This document shows positions 27,176 through 36,132 of a stretch of DNA of 64,000 nt, in pieces. The notes under the pieces were generated by a model. That model did no database searches. It saw nothing but the letters and a program-made list of their open reading frames with translations, and was not told the DNA's origin. Each line of letters opens with the position of its first letter. Within the stretch, counting starts at the first letter, position 1. The position numbers and the translations under genes were made by a program. The stretch is from the NCBI GenBank assembly GCA_965204715.1, contig OZ242009.1, positions 1,612,001-1,676,000 on the forward strand. The letters are read 5' to 3'. The stretch comes from CATOSP01 sp965204715. Lineage in GTDB: Bacteria; Chloroflexota; Dehalococcoidia; Lucifugimonadales; UBA3495.

Positions 27176-28315
27176 TTATGCCTTCCCGTTGTCCTGACAT
27201 AATTCAGGAAATGGGCTCCGCCACTTCCAACCCGTTTCCCCGGTTTCTCTGTATCGCTCCAGCCGCCTGATAGCGATCTCAGCAAATACAGGATCAATGT
27301 CGCAAGTGAAGGCTGTCCGACCTAGCTGCTCGGCGGCGATCAGGGACGTACCGGAATGCGCGAACCCGTCAACAACAACACAGTTTGTATTGCTGCTAGT
27401 CTCTATGAGCCGTCGTATCGCCGCAAGCGGCTTCTGAGCGTAGCAACCAGGGACGTTCTCTTCCATTCGATAGAACACCTGTTGAACGTCAACCCAAACG
27501 TTGCCTGGACGAATCGTATCCGACTTGCTTCGTTCCAGATTCTCGGTCACCCGCCCGTTTACTCTCTTGTAGTAGCCCCGAAGAATCTTCGGTATGTCCG
27601 TGTAAACGACCCGAAATTCCGGTCGCCCAATCGTGTAGTGAAGCAACTCTTGTCTCACCCACATCCAATTATCCTGAGTGCCATAGCCTCGCTGGTTCCG
27701 AACCGTGATGAAATTCCTGGGAATGAGAGTAGGGAAGTCGCGCATCATCAGCATCAAATCCGGCAAAGGCTGGAAATGGTCCCGATAGTCAGCCCCTGTC
27801 CAGCAGTAGAAGTGGGCGTCCGCGGCCATCACGTCCAGCATGGCGGCCACCCACCTCCTCGAAAAGTCCAAGTAGGATGGCAGATCGGTCTTGGATAGGG
27901 TGCGAGTGTTCGAGCTTCCAGCTGTAATATTGTATGGCGGGTCGTTGATAGCCAGGTTAGCTTTGAAATTTCCCATAAGCGCTTGCAAATCGTCCGGGAC
28001 CGTAGCGTCCAATACGCCCACACGATGGCCGCGCACAGGGTCTTCCCATACTTCCCCCCACCCAAGACGACATAAGGGAAGCAGGCTCTCGCGTATTTGC
28101 GGATTGCTGTCCAGCCTCGGCAACTGCTCCGACGTAGAACCTCTGCCTCTCTGGATGCGGCTATTGTCCTTCGACTTAGGCAGAAGCGCGGGTTGGCGAC
28201 CTTCTCGCAACATTACCTGTCTCCCGTTCTCATTATTCCGCCTGTCGGAACGGGGTTGGTCCAGACCAGACTCCTCCGGCGCATCGTCTAATGGGAGGGG
28301 AAGATTCACGCTCAT
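27176..28315 (-). CDS. Site-specific DNA methyltransferase (DPPY type)
   Basis: A 379-residue amino-methyltransferase acting on adenine N6 or cytosine N4. Catalytic motif IV is INDPPYN at about residue 122, and the SAM-binding motif VVDGFAHSGTSLIAAEQLGR (about 317-336) comes after it, the order of the beta class. The first about 85 residues are a charged extension. ATG 28315 is chosen because GGGAGGGGG precedes it; a TTG at 28333 is possible. The 3' end overlaps the IS-interrupted endonuclease gene. With the endonuclease lost, this would be a solitary methyltransferase, still able to mark DNA. Confidence 0.85.
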   Translation of the reverse strand: MSVNLPLPLDDAPEESGLDQPRSDRRNNENGRQVMLREGRQPALLPKSKDNSRIQRGRGSTSEQLPRLDSNPQIRESLLPLCRLGWGEVWEDPVRGHRVGVLDATVPDDLQALMGNFKANLAINDPPYNITAGSSNTRTLSKTDLPSYLDFSRRWVAAMLDVMAADAHFYCWTGADYRDHFQPLPDLMLMMRDFPTLIPRNFITVRNQRGYGTQDNWMWVRQELLHYTIGRPEFRVVYTDIPKILRGYYKRVNGRVTENLERSKSDTIRPGNVWVDVQQVFYRMEENVPGCYAQKPLAAIRRLIETSSNTNCVVVDGFAHSGTSLIAAEQLGRTAFTCDIDPVFAEIAIRRLERYRETGETGWKWRSPFPELCQDNGKA

Positions 28316-28363
28316 AGCGCGTCCCCCTCCCAATCATTTGCCTTGGAGACCAAGGTAAGACTC

Positions 28364-30676
28364 CTAACCCTCGGCAGACCGCTTTGCTTCCAGGGCCTCC
28401 AGGATCGAGCCGGGGGTCAGGGGGAGCTTGTGAATCCGCACACCCACCGCGTGGTAGATGGCGTTGGAGAGGGCGGCCAACGGCGGCACTATGGGCACCT
28501 CGCCAACGCCGCGCAGGCCGAAGGGATGGCGCGGGTTGGGCACTTCCACGATCACGCAGTCGATCATCGGTACGTCCAGGCTGGTGGGCATCCGGTAATC
28601 GAGGAAGCTGGAGTTGAGCATAGTGCCGTCCTCGGCGTAGAAGTACTCCTCGTTCAGCGCCCAGCCGATGCCCTGGACGGTGCCGCCCTGCAACTGCCCT
28701 TCCACGTAGCTGGGATGCACCGACGTGCCGGAGTCCATGAACGCCGTGAACCGCAGGATGTCCACCTTGCCCGTATCCGGGTCAACTTCCACGTCCACGA
28801 TGTTGCCGGCGATGATGGGGCCGACGCCGGTGGAGTTGGCCGAGGCCGAGGCGGTGATTGGCCCGCCGGTGCGCATCTGCTGGGCAGCCAGCTCCTTGAA
28901 GGTCAGCCGATCCTCGGGGTTCCGGGTGAAGATGAACGTCCCGTCCCGGAACTCCACGTCCTCGGGCTGAGCCTCCCAGATAAGGGCGGCCCGTGCGCTC
29001 ATGACCTTGATGACCTCCTCGGCGGCGGCGATGGCGGCCAACCCCGTGTCAAAGGCGGTGCGGCTGCCGCCGGTGGTGGCGGTGTAGCCGATGGTGTCGG
29101 TGTCGGCCACCGACGGGTTCACGTCTTCCGCCGAAATCCCAAGAACCTCAGCCGCCTGCATCGCAACCGCGGTGCGCGTCCCACCGATGTCCACCGAACC
29201 TTCGATCAGGTTGATGGTGCCGTCGGTGTTGACGTTGATGGTGGCTGAAGACGACTGACCGCCCTGCCAGCGGAACCCCACGGCGATGCCCCTGCCCTGG
29301 TTCGGTCCTTCCAACGGAGCGGAGTAGTGGGGATGGGACTTCATGGCCTCTTCCATCTCAACGCAGCCAAAGACGGCGTGGGGGACGCCGTTAGGCATCC
29401 GGTCGCCTTCCGTAGCGGCGTTCTTCAGCCGCAGGTCCATCGGGTCCATGCCAAGAGTCTCGGCAAGCTCGTCTATGACCGGCTCCACCGCGAAGGCGGC
29501 CTGGGGTTGCCCCGGAGCGCGGTATGCCTGGACCTTCTGCTTGTTACAGACCACATCGTAGCCGTCAACCAGCATGTTCTCGATGTTGTAGGGGCCGAAC
29601 CCCGTCAACGTGCCTCCGCCTACGGGAGAGCCGGGATAGGCCCCGGCCTCGTATACCATGTACAGCTCGCCCGCCGTAATCTTCCCGTCCTTGGTCGCGC
29701 CAATCTTGCAGCGCATGTGGGTGCCGGAGGTAGGACCTGTACCCTCGAAGACCTCCTTGCGGTCCATGACAATCTTGACCGGGCGGCCTGTCTTGCGGGA
29801 AAGCACCGCGGCCACAGGTTCCAGGTAAGTGGTGATCTTCGCGCCGAACCCGCCCCCGATCTCGGTGGGGATGACTTTGACCACCGACTCGGACAGCCCC
29901 ATGATGGCGGCGGTCGAGGAGCGGATCGCGAAAGCCCCCTGGGTGCAGGTCCAGACGGTGAGCCGGCCTTCCGGGTGCCAGACCGCGGTCGAGGCGTGGG
30001 GTTCGATGTAGCCCTGGTGCACGGTCTCGGTATCGAATTCCCGCTCGACGATTACATCGGCTTCCTTGAAGCCCTTTTCCACATCACCCAGCTTGTGCTG
30101 GATGTGGCCCGCGACGTTGCTCTGGACACCCAGGTCCTCGCCCCGTCCGAACCGGTCCACCTTGAAGTGGGTGGAGAGGGTGTCGTGGAGCAGCGGTGCG
30201 CCCTCCTTCATGGCGTCCCAGTGGGTCAGCACCGTTGGCAGGACCTCGTACTCCACATCTATCAGGTCGATAGCCTGCTCCGCGATGTGGCGGCTGGTTG
30301 CAGCAACGGCGGCAACGGCGTGGCCCTTGTACAGCGCCTTCCTGTTGGCCATCACGTGCTCGGCCATGAGCCGGACGTTTCCCTGAGTCTCGGCCAGGTC
30401 GATTACCTGGTCATCGATTATCGGGAAGTCCGCGGACGACGCCACGGCCATCACGCCGGGCAACGCCTCGGCCTTGCTGGTGTCGATGGACTTGATGATG
30501 GCGTGGGCGTGGGGGCTGCGCAGGATCTTGCCGTGGAGCATACCGGACAGTTGTATGTCCGCACCGTACTTGGCCGCGCCGGTCACTTTCTCCAGACCGT
30601 CGTGGCGTATGGGCCGGGTGCCCACCACCCGGTAGTTGGAAGAACTCTCCGATGGTCTGTCAACTGTAGTAGTCAT
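28364..30676 (-). CDS. Molybdenum hydroxylase large subunit (xanthine dehydrogenase/aldehyde oxidase type)
   Basis: A 770-residue molybdopterin-binding subunit. It opens with VTGAAKYGADIQLSGMLHGK and LRSPHAHAIIKSIDTS; GGGFGAK (about 270) and QAYRAPGQPQAAFAVEP (about 390) are Moco-contact segments, and GVGEVPIVPPLAALSNAIY near the C-terminus contains the catalytic Glu region (GxGE). It hydroxylates an aldehyde, purine or other heterocycle using water. AGGA lies 9 bases before the ATG. The usual partner genes for the 2Fe-2S and FAD subunits are not adjacent on either side, which is unusual. The MobA and MOSC genes elsewhere in the window are consistent with cofactor supply. Confidence 0.88.
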   Translation of the reverse strand: MTTTVDRPSESSSNYRVVGTRPIRHDGLEKVTGAAKYGADIQLSGMLHGKILRSPHAHAIIKSIDTSKAEALPGVMAVASSADFPIIDDQVIDLAETQGNVRLMAEHVMANRKALYKGHAVAAVAATSRHIAEQAIDLIDVEYEVLPTVLTHWDAMKEGAPLLHDTLSTHFKVDRFGRGEDLGVQSNVAGHIQHKLGDVEKGFKEADVIVEREFDTETVHQGYIEPHASTAVWHPEGRLTVWTCTQGAFAIRSSTAAIMGLSESVVKVIPTEIGGGFGAKITTYLEPVAAVLSRKTGRPVKIVMDRKEVFEGTGPTSGTHMRCKIGATKDGKITAGELYMVYEAGAYPGSPVGGGTLTGFGPYNIENMLVDGYDVVCNKQKVQAYRAPGQPQAAFAVEPVIDELAETLGMDPMDLRLKNAATEGDRMPNGVPHAVFGCVEMEEAMKSHPHYSAPLEGPNQGRGIAVGFRWQGGQSSSATINVNTDGTINLIEGSVDIGGTRTAVAMQAAEVLGISAEDVNPSVADTDTIGYTATTGGSRTAFDTGLAAIAAAEEVIKVMSARAALIWEAQPEDVEFRDGTFIFTRNPEDRLTFKELAAQQMRTGGPITASASANSTGVGPIIAGNIVDVEVDPDTGKVDILRFTAFMDSGTSVHPSYVEGQLQGGTVQGIGWALNEEYFYAEDGTMLNSSFLDYRMPTSLDVPMIDCVIVEVPNPRHPFGLRGVGEVPIVPPLAALSNAIYHAVGVRIHKLPLTPGSILEALEAKRSAEG

Positions 30677-31009
30677 AGGGTTGTCCTCACATTCAGACCC
30701 CCGTTTTCACGAGGGCGGGTTTTGGGAAACGTTTGATCACGAGGCCAATGCCCCAGCAAGGGCAACAGGAGCAATACCCGAAATCTATGCCCCGAGCCGC
30801 AACGTGTCAAGTGGCCCGTAGCCGTCGGCAGTGTCCGCTCTGGATAGTCCCGCCAACCGGCAACAGTCCGGTTGGGGCCCCACTTTCTGCTTCGAGATAC
30901 CATACTTAGAAATTGGAAGTCCGGAACACAGGATGGGATAATGACTCAAGCGCGGGATGAGAGAGGTCATTACCGATGAAATACGTGTGGAGCAGCTCGG
31001 GAGTCTGCC
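30677..31009. other. Non-coding gap between divergent genes
   Basis: No gene is evident in these 333 bases. CGGTTGGGGCC and neighbouring GC-rich short repeats are present but no strong hairpin. A candidate promoter for the methyltransferase-endonuclease fusion lies at 30913-30942. Confidence 0.5.
30913..30942 (+). promoter_or_regulatory. Candidate promoter for the methyltransferase-endonuclease fusion
   Basis: TTGGAA and GATAAT separated by 18 bases, about 68 bases before the ATG at 31010. It is a moderate match. Confidence 0.38.
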
Positions 31010-32758
31010 ATGCCTAACGCACTCTACTACGGCGATAACCTCCAGGTCCTGCGGGAGCACGTCCCCGCCGAGTCGGTGGACCTGGTCTACCTCGACCCGC
31101 CCTTCAACTCCAACGCCTCCTACAACGTGCTGTTCCGGGAACGGACGGGGGAAGAATCGCCGGCCCAGATCAGGGCTTTCACCGACACCTGGGATTGGAC
31201 GGAAGAAACGGAAATCACCTACGCCGCAGACATCATTCAGAACCCGGAAGTACCGTCGGCGGTAAAGGACATGATTTCCGGATTCCTCCAGTTCATCGGC
31301 CGCAACGCCATGATGGCCTACCTGGTGATGATGGCCCCCCGTCTGGTGGAGCTGCACCGGGTCCTGAAGCCCACGGGCAGCCTGTACCTGCACTGTGATC
31401 CGACGGCGAGCCACTATTTGAAGATTTTGCTTGATGCTGCTTTCGGGAAGGAAAATTTCAGGAACGAGGTAGTCTGGCGGCGTACAGGTTCCCACAACCA
31501 GAACAGGCGGTTTGGTCCGATACACGAAACCATATTCTTCTATACAAAGGGCCAGCAGTACGTTTTCAACACCGTCTTTCGTCCGGTGACTCAAGGCCAT
31601 GTCGAAAGCTATTTTCGGAGGCATGACGAGCGTGGGCGATACTGGACCAACTCGCTGACCGGGGCCGGGACTCGCGCTGGAGCATCGGGGCAGCCGTGGC
31701 GAGGATATGATCCAACCTCCCGGGGCCGCCACTGGGCTGTTCCAGGATCGTTAGTTCGGGAACTCGGCATATCCGAAGACCTGGCGATTGCGGAAAAATT
31801 GGATGCTTTGGCACAAGCCGGATACATTGATTTTCCTGAACCGGACAGCGGCGCTCTGCCAACTTTCCGTCAGTATCTTCAAGACTCTCCCGGCATCCCC
31901 ATTCAGGATATTTGGGCCTATCAACCATATACTCGCGGCTTGTTGCATGGCACAGAGGACGCAATCGACGAGGATGTTCGTTGGATTCCAAGGCAAGGCG
32001 GAAGGGAGCGTCTGGGATTTCAGACCCAGAAACCCGAGGGTCTTCTTGAACGCATCATCCAGGCATCCTCCAACGACGGCGACGTGGTGCTTGACCCCTT
32101 CTGCGGCTGCGGGACCGCCGTGGCCGCGGCGCAAAAACTGGGGCGGCAGTGGATAGGCATAGACATTACCCACCTGGCCGTGGCGTTGATAAAGAACCGG
32201 GTCAAGACCGCCTTCGAGCTGGAGCCGGGCCGGGACTACGAGGTTTTCGGCGAGCCGCAGGACGAAGGCAGCGCCCGCGCCCTGTGGGAACAGGACCCAT
32301 ACCAGTTCCAGTTCTGGGCCGTGTCCTTGCTGGAGGCCCAACCCCGGGCAGAGCAGAAGCGCGGCGCAGACCAGGGCATTGACGGCCTGTTGTATTTCAT
32401 TGACGGGCCGCGGCGCACGCCCCACCGGGCGGTAATTCAGGTAAAGGGCGGCAGCGTGTCGGTGCAGCAAGTCCGAGACCTGCGGGGCGTGGTGGAGAGG
32501 GAAAACGCCGCGCTGGGCTTGTTCATCTCCCTGGAGCCGCCAACCCAGCCCATGCGGCGGGAAGCAGCCTCCGGCGGCGTTTTCCACTCCGACCTGTGGG
32601 GCCGGGACTTCCCCAGGATACAGATTCGCACCATAGGCGAGATGCTGTCGGGACAGGGGTTTGACCTGCCGCCGCGTCCGGCAGACTACCAGGCCGCGCC
32701 GCGCGTCCACCGCTCCGAAGGGTGGCAAGCTCAGATGGACGGGTTTGAGGCGGCGTAG
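31010..32758 (+). CDS. Fused DNA methyltransferase and Mrr-like endonuclease
   Basis: A 582-residue protein. Residues 1-400 are a type III/beta-class methyltransferase: LDPPFNSNASYN (about 28-39), LYLHCDPTASHYLK (about 125-138), and VVLDPFCGCGTAVAAAQKLG (about 361-380). The C-terminal about 150 residues look like an Mrr-type PD-(D/E)XK nuclease: RGADQGIDGLLYF, RAVIQVKGGSVSVQQVRDL, ENAALGLFISLEPPT. The acidic residue in GIDG and the Q-V-K triad are placed as expected. A single chain could therefore both methylate and cut, like type IIG enzymes. GGGAG precedes the ATG by 6 bases. No specificity subunit is nearby. The frame is undamaged, unlike the other restriction loci here. Confidence 0.8.
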   Translation: MPNALYYGDNLQVLREHVPAESVDLVYLDPPFNSNASYNVLFRERTGEESPAQIRAFTDTWDWTEETEITYAADIIQNPEVPSAVKDMISGFLQFIGRNAMMAYLVMMAPRLVELHRVLKPTGSLYLHCDPTASHYLKILLDAAFGKENFRNEVVWRRTGSHNQNRRFGPIHETIFFYTKGQQYVFNTVFRPVTQGHVESYFRRHDERGRYWTNSLTGAGTRAGASGQPWRGYDPTSRGRHWAVPGSLVRELGISEDLAIAEKLDALAQAGYIDFPEPDSGALPTFRQYLQDSPGIPIQDIWAYQPYTRGLLHGTEDAIDEDVRWIPRQGGRERLGFQTQKPEGLLERIIQASSNDGDVVLDPFCGCGTAVAAAQKLGRQWIGIDITHLAVALIKNRVKTAFELEPGRDYEVFGEPQDEGSARALWEQDPYQFQFWAVSLLEAQPRAEQKRGADQGIDGLLYFIDGPRRTPHRAVIQVKGGSVSVQQVRDLRGVVERENAALGLFISLEPPTQPMRREAASGGVFHSDLWGRDFPRIQIRTIGEMLSGQGFDLPPRPADYQAAPRVHRSEGWQAQMDGFEAA

Positions 32759-32844
32759 CTTAGCTTCGTCCAAGTGATAGAATGGCGTGGTCGAAGTCCC
32801 GTCTCACGGAGCGTGAGGGGAGAATATAAGGAGAAAAGCGTTAC

Positions 32845-34449
32845 ATGGTTAGAATGACTGGAGGCCAAGCGCTGGCCAGGTCCCTGTACCTGGAAGGGGT
32901 GCGGGTAATCTTCGGGCTGCCGGGGGTGCAGCTCTATCACGCCCTGGACGGGCTGAGCCAGGAGCCGGGCATCCGGTTCATCACCACCCGCCACGAGCAG
33001 GCCACCGCCTACATGGCCGACGGCTATTCCCGCGCCGGGGGCGAGGGGGTGGGCGTGGCGCTCATGGTCCCCGGCCCCGGACTGCTCAACGCCTCCGCCG
33101 CCATCGGCACCGCCTACGCCGCCTCATCACCCATCCTGGTGGTATCGGGCCAGATCGAGCGCGACCTGATTGGCGTCAACCGGGGTATGCTCCACGAGGT
33201 TGACGACCAACTGGACTCCATCCGCCCCGTGACCAAGTGGGCCGAGCGGATTATGGACCCGGCAGAGGTTCCCAACAGAGTGCATGAAGCCTTCCATCAG
33301 CTCAAGTCGGGACGCCCGCGCCCGGTGGAGATAGAGGTCCCGCCCGAGACCCTGGCCGAGGTTGCCGACGTTGACCTCTACGAGCCGGAGGAGCCGCCGC
33401 GCAAGGCCGCTGACCCCGGACTGATTGCCCAGGCCGCCCAGACCCTGGCCGATGCAAACAACCCTCTGATATGGGTCGGCGGCGGGGTCATATCCTCCGG
33501 CGCGTCACAGGCGCTGGTCAAGGTGGCGGAACACCTGCAGGCCCCGGTAATCATGACCGCCGAGGGCCGGGGTGCAGTCTCCGACCGGCATCCGCTGTCC
33601 CTGGGGGCGCTCCGTCTCCGCAACGATCCCATAGCCCAGCCCCAGTACGGCCACGACGTGATACTGGCCGTGGGTACCAGAATGGCCAACCCCCAATGGC
33701 TCGACGGCCAGCGCTTGGTCCAGGTTGACGTAGACCCCGAGGAACTGGGCCGCAACTACTCCGACACCCTGGGCATCCACGCCGATGCCCGGCTGGCCCT
33801 GGAAGACCTGCACACCGCACTGGCGGCGCGGACCCCCGCCCGCGCCGACCGGAGCGCGGAGGTGGCAGCGGTCCGCACCCAGAGGTCGGATACGGTGATC
33901 AGGGTAGAACCCCAGGAATCGCTGCTGGCCGCGGTCCGTTCCGCGGTGCCGGAGGACGGGATACTCATTTCCGGCATGACCCAGTTGGGCTACTACGCCC
34001 GCGCCCACTTCCCGGTCTATGAGCCGAAGACCTTTATGACCTCGTCCTACTTCGGGAACCTGGGCTACGCCTACCCCACGGCCCTGGGAGCGAAGGTAGC
34101 CCAGCCCGACAAGGCAGTGGTGGCCCTGTCCGGCGACGGCGGGTTCCTGTTCAACTCCCAGGAGCTTGCCACCGCGGTCCAGTATGGCATCAACGCCGTG
34201 GTGGTGGTCTTCAACGACAATGCCTACGGCAACGTCATGCGCGACCAGGTGAACCGATTTGACGGCCGCATCTACGGAGCGGAGTTGCACAACCCCGATT
34301 TCGTTCGCCTTGCCGAAGCATACGGCGCAAGGGGCGTCCGCGCCGAAGGCCCAGAGGCCCTGGAGCAGGCCATCACCGAAGGCATCGCCGCCAACGGCCC
34401 AACCCTGATCGAGGTCCCTGTCAGCATGATGCCTTCGCCGTTTGAGTAG
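32845..34449 (+). CDS. Thiamine-pyrophosphate enzyme, acetolactate synthase large-subunit-like
   Basis: A 534-residue protein of the TPP decarboxylase/synthase family. The N-terminal PYR domain has GVRVIFGLPGVQLYHALDGL and FITTRHEQATAYMADGYSRA, with the catalytic Glu in RHEQA. The central domain has ADANNPLIWVGGGV. The C-terminal PP domain has the Mg/TPP motif ALSGDGGFLFNSQELATAVQ through VFNDNAYGN. Relatives include acetolactate synthase, benzoylformate decarboxylase and oxalyl-CoA decarboxylase, so the reaction is undecided. AAGGAG is 13 bases before the ATG. It is followed after 98 bases by an amidohydrolase gene in the same direction. Confidence 0.85.
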   Translation: MVRMTGGQALARSLYLEGVRVIFGLPGVQLYHALDGLSQEPGIRFITTRHEQATAYMADGYSRAGGEGVGVALMVPGPGLLNASAAIGTAYAASSPILVVSGQIERDLIGVNRGMLHEVDDQLDSIRPVTKWAERIMDPAEVPNRVHEAFHQLKSGRPRPVEIEVPPETLAEVADVDLYEPEEPPRKAADPGLIAQAAQTLADANNPLIWVGGGVISSGASQALVKVAEHLQAPVIMTAEGRGAVSDRHPLSLGALRLRNDPIAQPQYGHDVILAVGTRMANPQWLDGQRLVQVDVDPEELGRNYSDTLGIHADARLALEDLHTALAARTPARADRSAEVAAVRTQRSDTVIRVEPQESLLAAVRSAVPEDGILISGMTQLGYYARAHFPVYEPKTFMTSSYFGNLGYAYPTALGAKVAQPDKAVVALSGDGGFLFNSQELATAVQYGINAVVVVFNDNAYGNVMRDQVNRFDGRIYGAELHNPDFVRLAEAYGARGVRAEGPEALEQAITEGIAANGPTLIEVPVSMMPSPFE

Positions 34450-34547
34450 GAGGGCATTTTCAACTCTGGCTGCCTTTCCGTCCCCCGTCTCAGCACGGGG
34501 GACACTTGTTCTTCCCCAGCCTCTGAGCGACTCTCCGGGAGGACCGA

Positions 34548-35972
34548 ATGCCCCATTACGACAGGATCATCCACGGGGGCCGGGTGCTGGACCCGGCCAA
34601 CAGCCTCGACGCGGAGATGGACGTCGGGATTAGCCGCGGCCACATCGCCGCCGTCGAGCCGGAGCTTGCACCTTCGGACACCAACGACTGGGTTGACGTT
34701 TCCGGCCTGTGGGTCCTCCCCGGCTTCATCGACTCCCACGTACACGTCGCCGTGGGCGGGGAGGCCGGCGACCGCGCTCTCGGCTACCGTCAGATGGCCG
34801 AGGCGGGTGTCACCACTGCGATTGATTTTGGCGGCACCATGCAGGGCATCATAGACGGCGTGCGACGCCGCGGAGCCGGACTGAACATCGGCGGCCTCTA
34901 CGTCCTGTACCCCGACATCACCGTGCCTGGGGACGACCCCGGCGCCGATCAGTTACGGGACATTCTGCACCAGGCCCTGCGCCAGGGTTCCCTAGGCTTC
35001 AAGTGCATGGGCGGCCACAGTCCCCTCACTCCCGACGCTACCGCCCGGGCAATCGAGGTATGCAACCAGGCCACAGCCTACGTCGCCCTCCACTGCGGCA
35101 CCAAGGCCACATCCAGCCACCTGGCCGGGCTGCGCGAGGTCCCGGAACTGGTGGGCAACGGCAGGCTCCACGTGGCCCACGTCAACGCCTATTGCCGGGG
35201 CATGGTCCTCGACCCGATGGACGAGTGCCGCGAGGCCATCGGCCTGCTCGCCCGCATGGGAGACCAATTGGTGTCGGAGGTGCACCTTGCCAAGCCCAAC
35301 GGCACCAGCGGCCACTGCGAGGGTGACGAGGTAGCCGACCGGGTGACCCGCAACTGTCTGCTGATGCGCGGCTACCCTCTGACCCGCACCGGCCTGCGTC
35401 AGGCGATGGAGGAGGGCTACGCATCGGTGGTCGCTGAGCGGGGAGGCCGGGCCGTACTGCTGGGGGGCGACGATGCCATAGCCGAGTGGGAGGCTTCCGG
35501 GACCAACGCCGCGGTCAGCTTCCCGGTGGGCCTGACCGACATAGCATTCAACTTGTCGGTGGCCAAAGACCAGTCCGGTGGGTTCGTGGTCGACGCCGTG
35601 GCCACCGACGGAGGCTACTTCCCGCGCAACATCGCCGTGCCCCGCACCTGGGCGATGGTTGCCCTCGGCGCGATAACGCCCCTGGAAATGGCCACCAAGC
35701 TCTGCTGGAACCCGTCCCGAATGTTCGGTCTGCCGGACAAGGGCCACCTCTCCCCCGGGGCCGACGCCGACATAACCATCGTGGACCCCACTACCGGCAC
35801 TCCCCGGATGAGCTTCGTAGCCGGAGAGTTTGCCATGCTGGAAGGCCGCTCCGTGGCCACCGGCGGCACGCTGCTTGTAACACCCGCGGGGGAGACCGCC
35901 GCCCGCAACTCCGGCCTCGGCTACCAACTGGTAGACCTGGAACGGAGCAAGCTGTACGCGGGGTGGGCGTGA
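34548..35972 (+). CDS. Amidohydrolase (dihydroorotase/hydantoinase-like)
   Basis: A 474-residue cyclic amidohydrolase. The metal-binding HxH is in LPGFIDSHVHVAVGG (about 58-72), a candidate carbamylated Lys in GSLGFKCMGG (about 151), and further ligands in YVALHCGTKA (about 182) and RLHVAHVNAYCR (about 211). The C-terminal beta sandwich has LSPGADADITIVDP. The enzymes hydrolyse cyclic amides such as dihydropyrimidines, hydantoins or allantoin. GGGAGG sits 5 bases before the ATG. The remnant of a hicA gene begins exactly at its stop codon. Confidence 0.83.
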   Translation: MPHYDRIIHGGRVLDPANSLDAEMDVGISRGHIAAVEPELAPSDTNDWVDVSGLWVLPGFIDSHVHVAVGGEAGDRALGYRQMAEAGVTTAIDFGGTMQGIIDGVRRRGAGLNIGGLYVLYPDITVPGDDPGADQLRDILHQALRQGSLGFKCMGGHSPLTPDATARAIEVCNQATAYVALHCGTKATSSHLAGLREVPELVGNGRLHVAHVNAYCRGMVLDPMDECREAIGLLARMGDQLVSEVHLAKPNGTSGHCEGDEVADRVTRNCLLMRGYPLTRTGLRQAMEEGYASVVAERGGRAVLLGGDDAIAEWEASGTNAAVSFPVGLTDIAFNLSVAKDQSGGFVVDAVATDGGYFPRNIAVPRTWAMVALGAITPLEMATKLCWNPSRMFGLPDKGHLSPGADADITIVDPTTGTPRMSFVAGEFAMLEGRSVATGGTLLVTPAGETAARNSGLGYQLVDLERSKLYAGWA

Positions 35973-36132
35973 ACGAGATGGGTGTTCCGTTCGAGGTGGG
36001 CGGGGCAGTCACCGCGACTTCGTCCACCCCAATGTTCGTGACACAATCACCATCTACGGCAGTCCGGGCGCTGACGCGAGGGGTTGCCAAGTCCGGTTGG
36101 TGCGAGACGCGATAGAGGAGTCGCGGAAGTGA
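35971..36132 (+). pseudogene. hicA: HicA-type toxin remnant lacking its start
   Basis: A frame open across the amidohydrolase stop reads ERDGCSV, RGGRGSHRDFVHPNVRD, TITIYGSPGADARGCQ and VRLVRDAIEESRK, then TGA at 36130-36132. GSHRDFVHP is the HicA active-site block with the catalytic His. No ATG, GTG or TTG occurs in frame upstream before sequence that belongs to the amidohydrolase, so the first about ten codons seem to have been lost when the module was joined to that gene. Its stop overlaps the GTG start of the following hicB, keeping the normal hicA-hicB arrangement. Confidence 0.7.

Larger units (their letters stand above)
25233..27200 (-). pseudogene. PD-(D/E)XK restriction endonuclease-like gene interrupted by IS5-family element
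   Basis: The N-terminal part (27200 to 26602) reads to SSDEVRS and includes YDLWIEGIRVEVKSSRAYS, a D-x-n-E-V-K nuclease site. The C-terminal part (25374 to 25233) continues as NNYLSPQHRGGIEYQIGMR and RDFDVFRVEAPGVAGS to a TAA. Removing the IS (25379-26601) and one TTAG copy joins the halves in frame to a 246-residue protein. Reading into the IS instead adds a short unrelated tail. The gene overlaps the end of the methyltransferase gene upstream by 25 bases, so this was a restriction-modification pair. The endonuclease is presumably inactive. Recognition sequence unknown. Confidence 0.8.

Noticed and set aside
29327..30736. 469-residue plus-strand frame opposite the molybdenum hydroxylase
   Set aside because: Composition typical of an antisense shadow; no motif.
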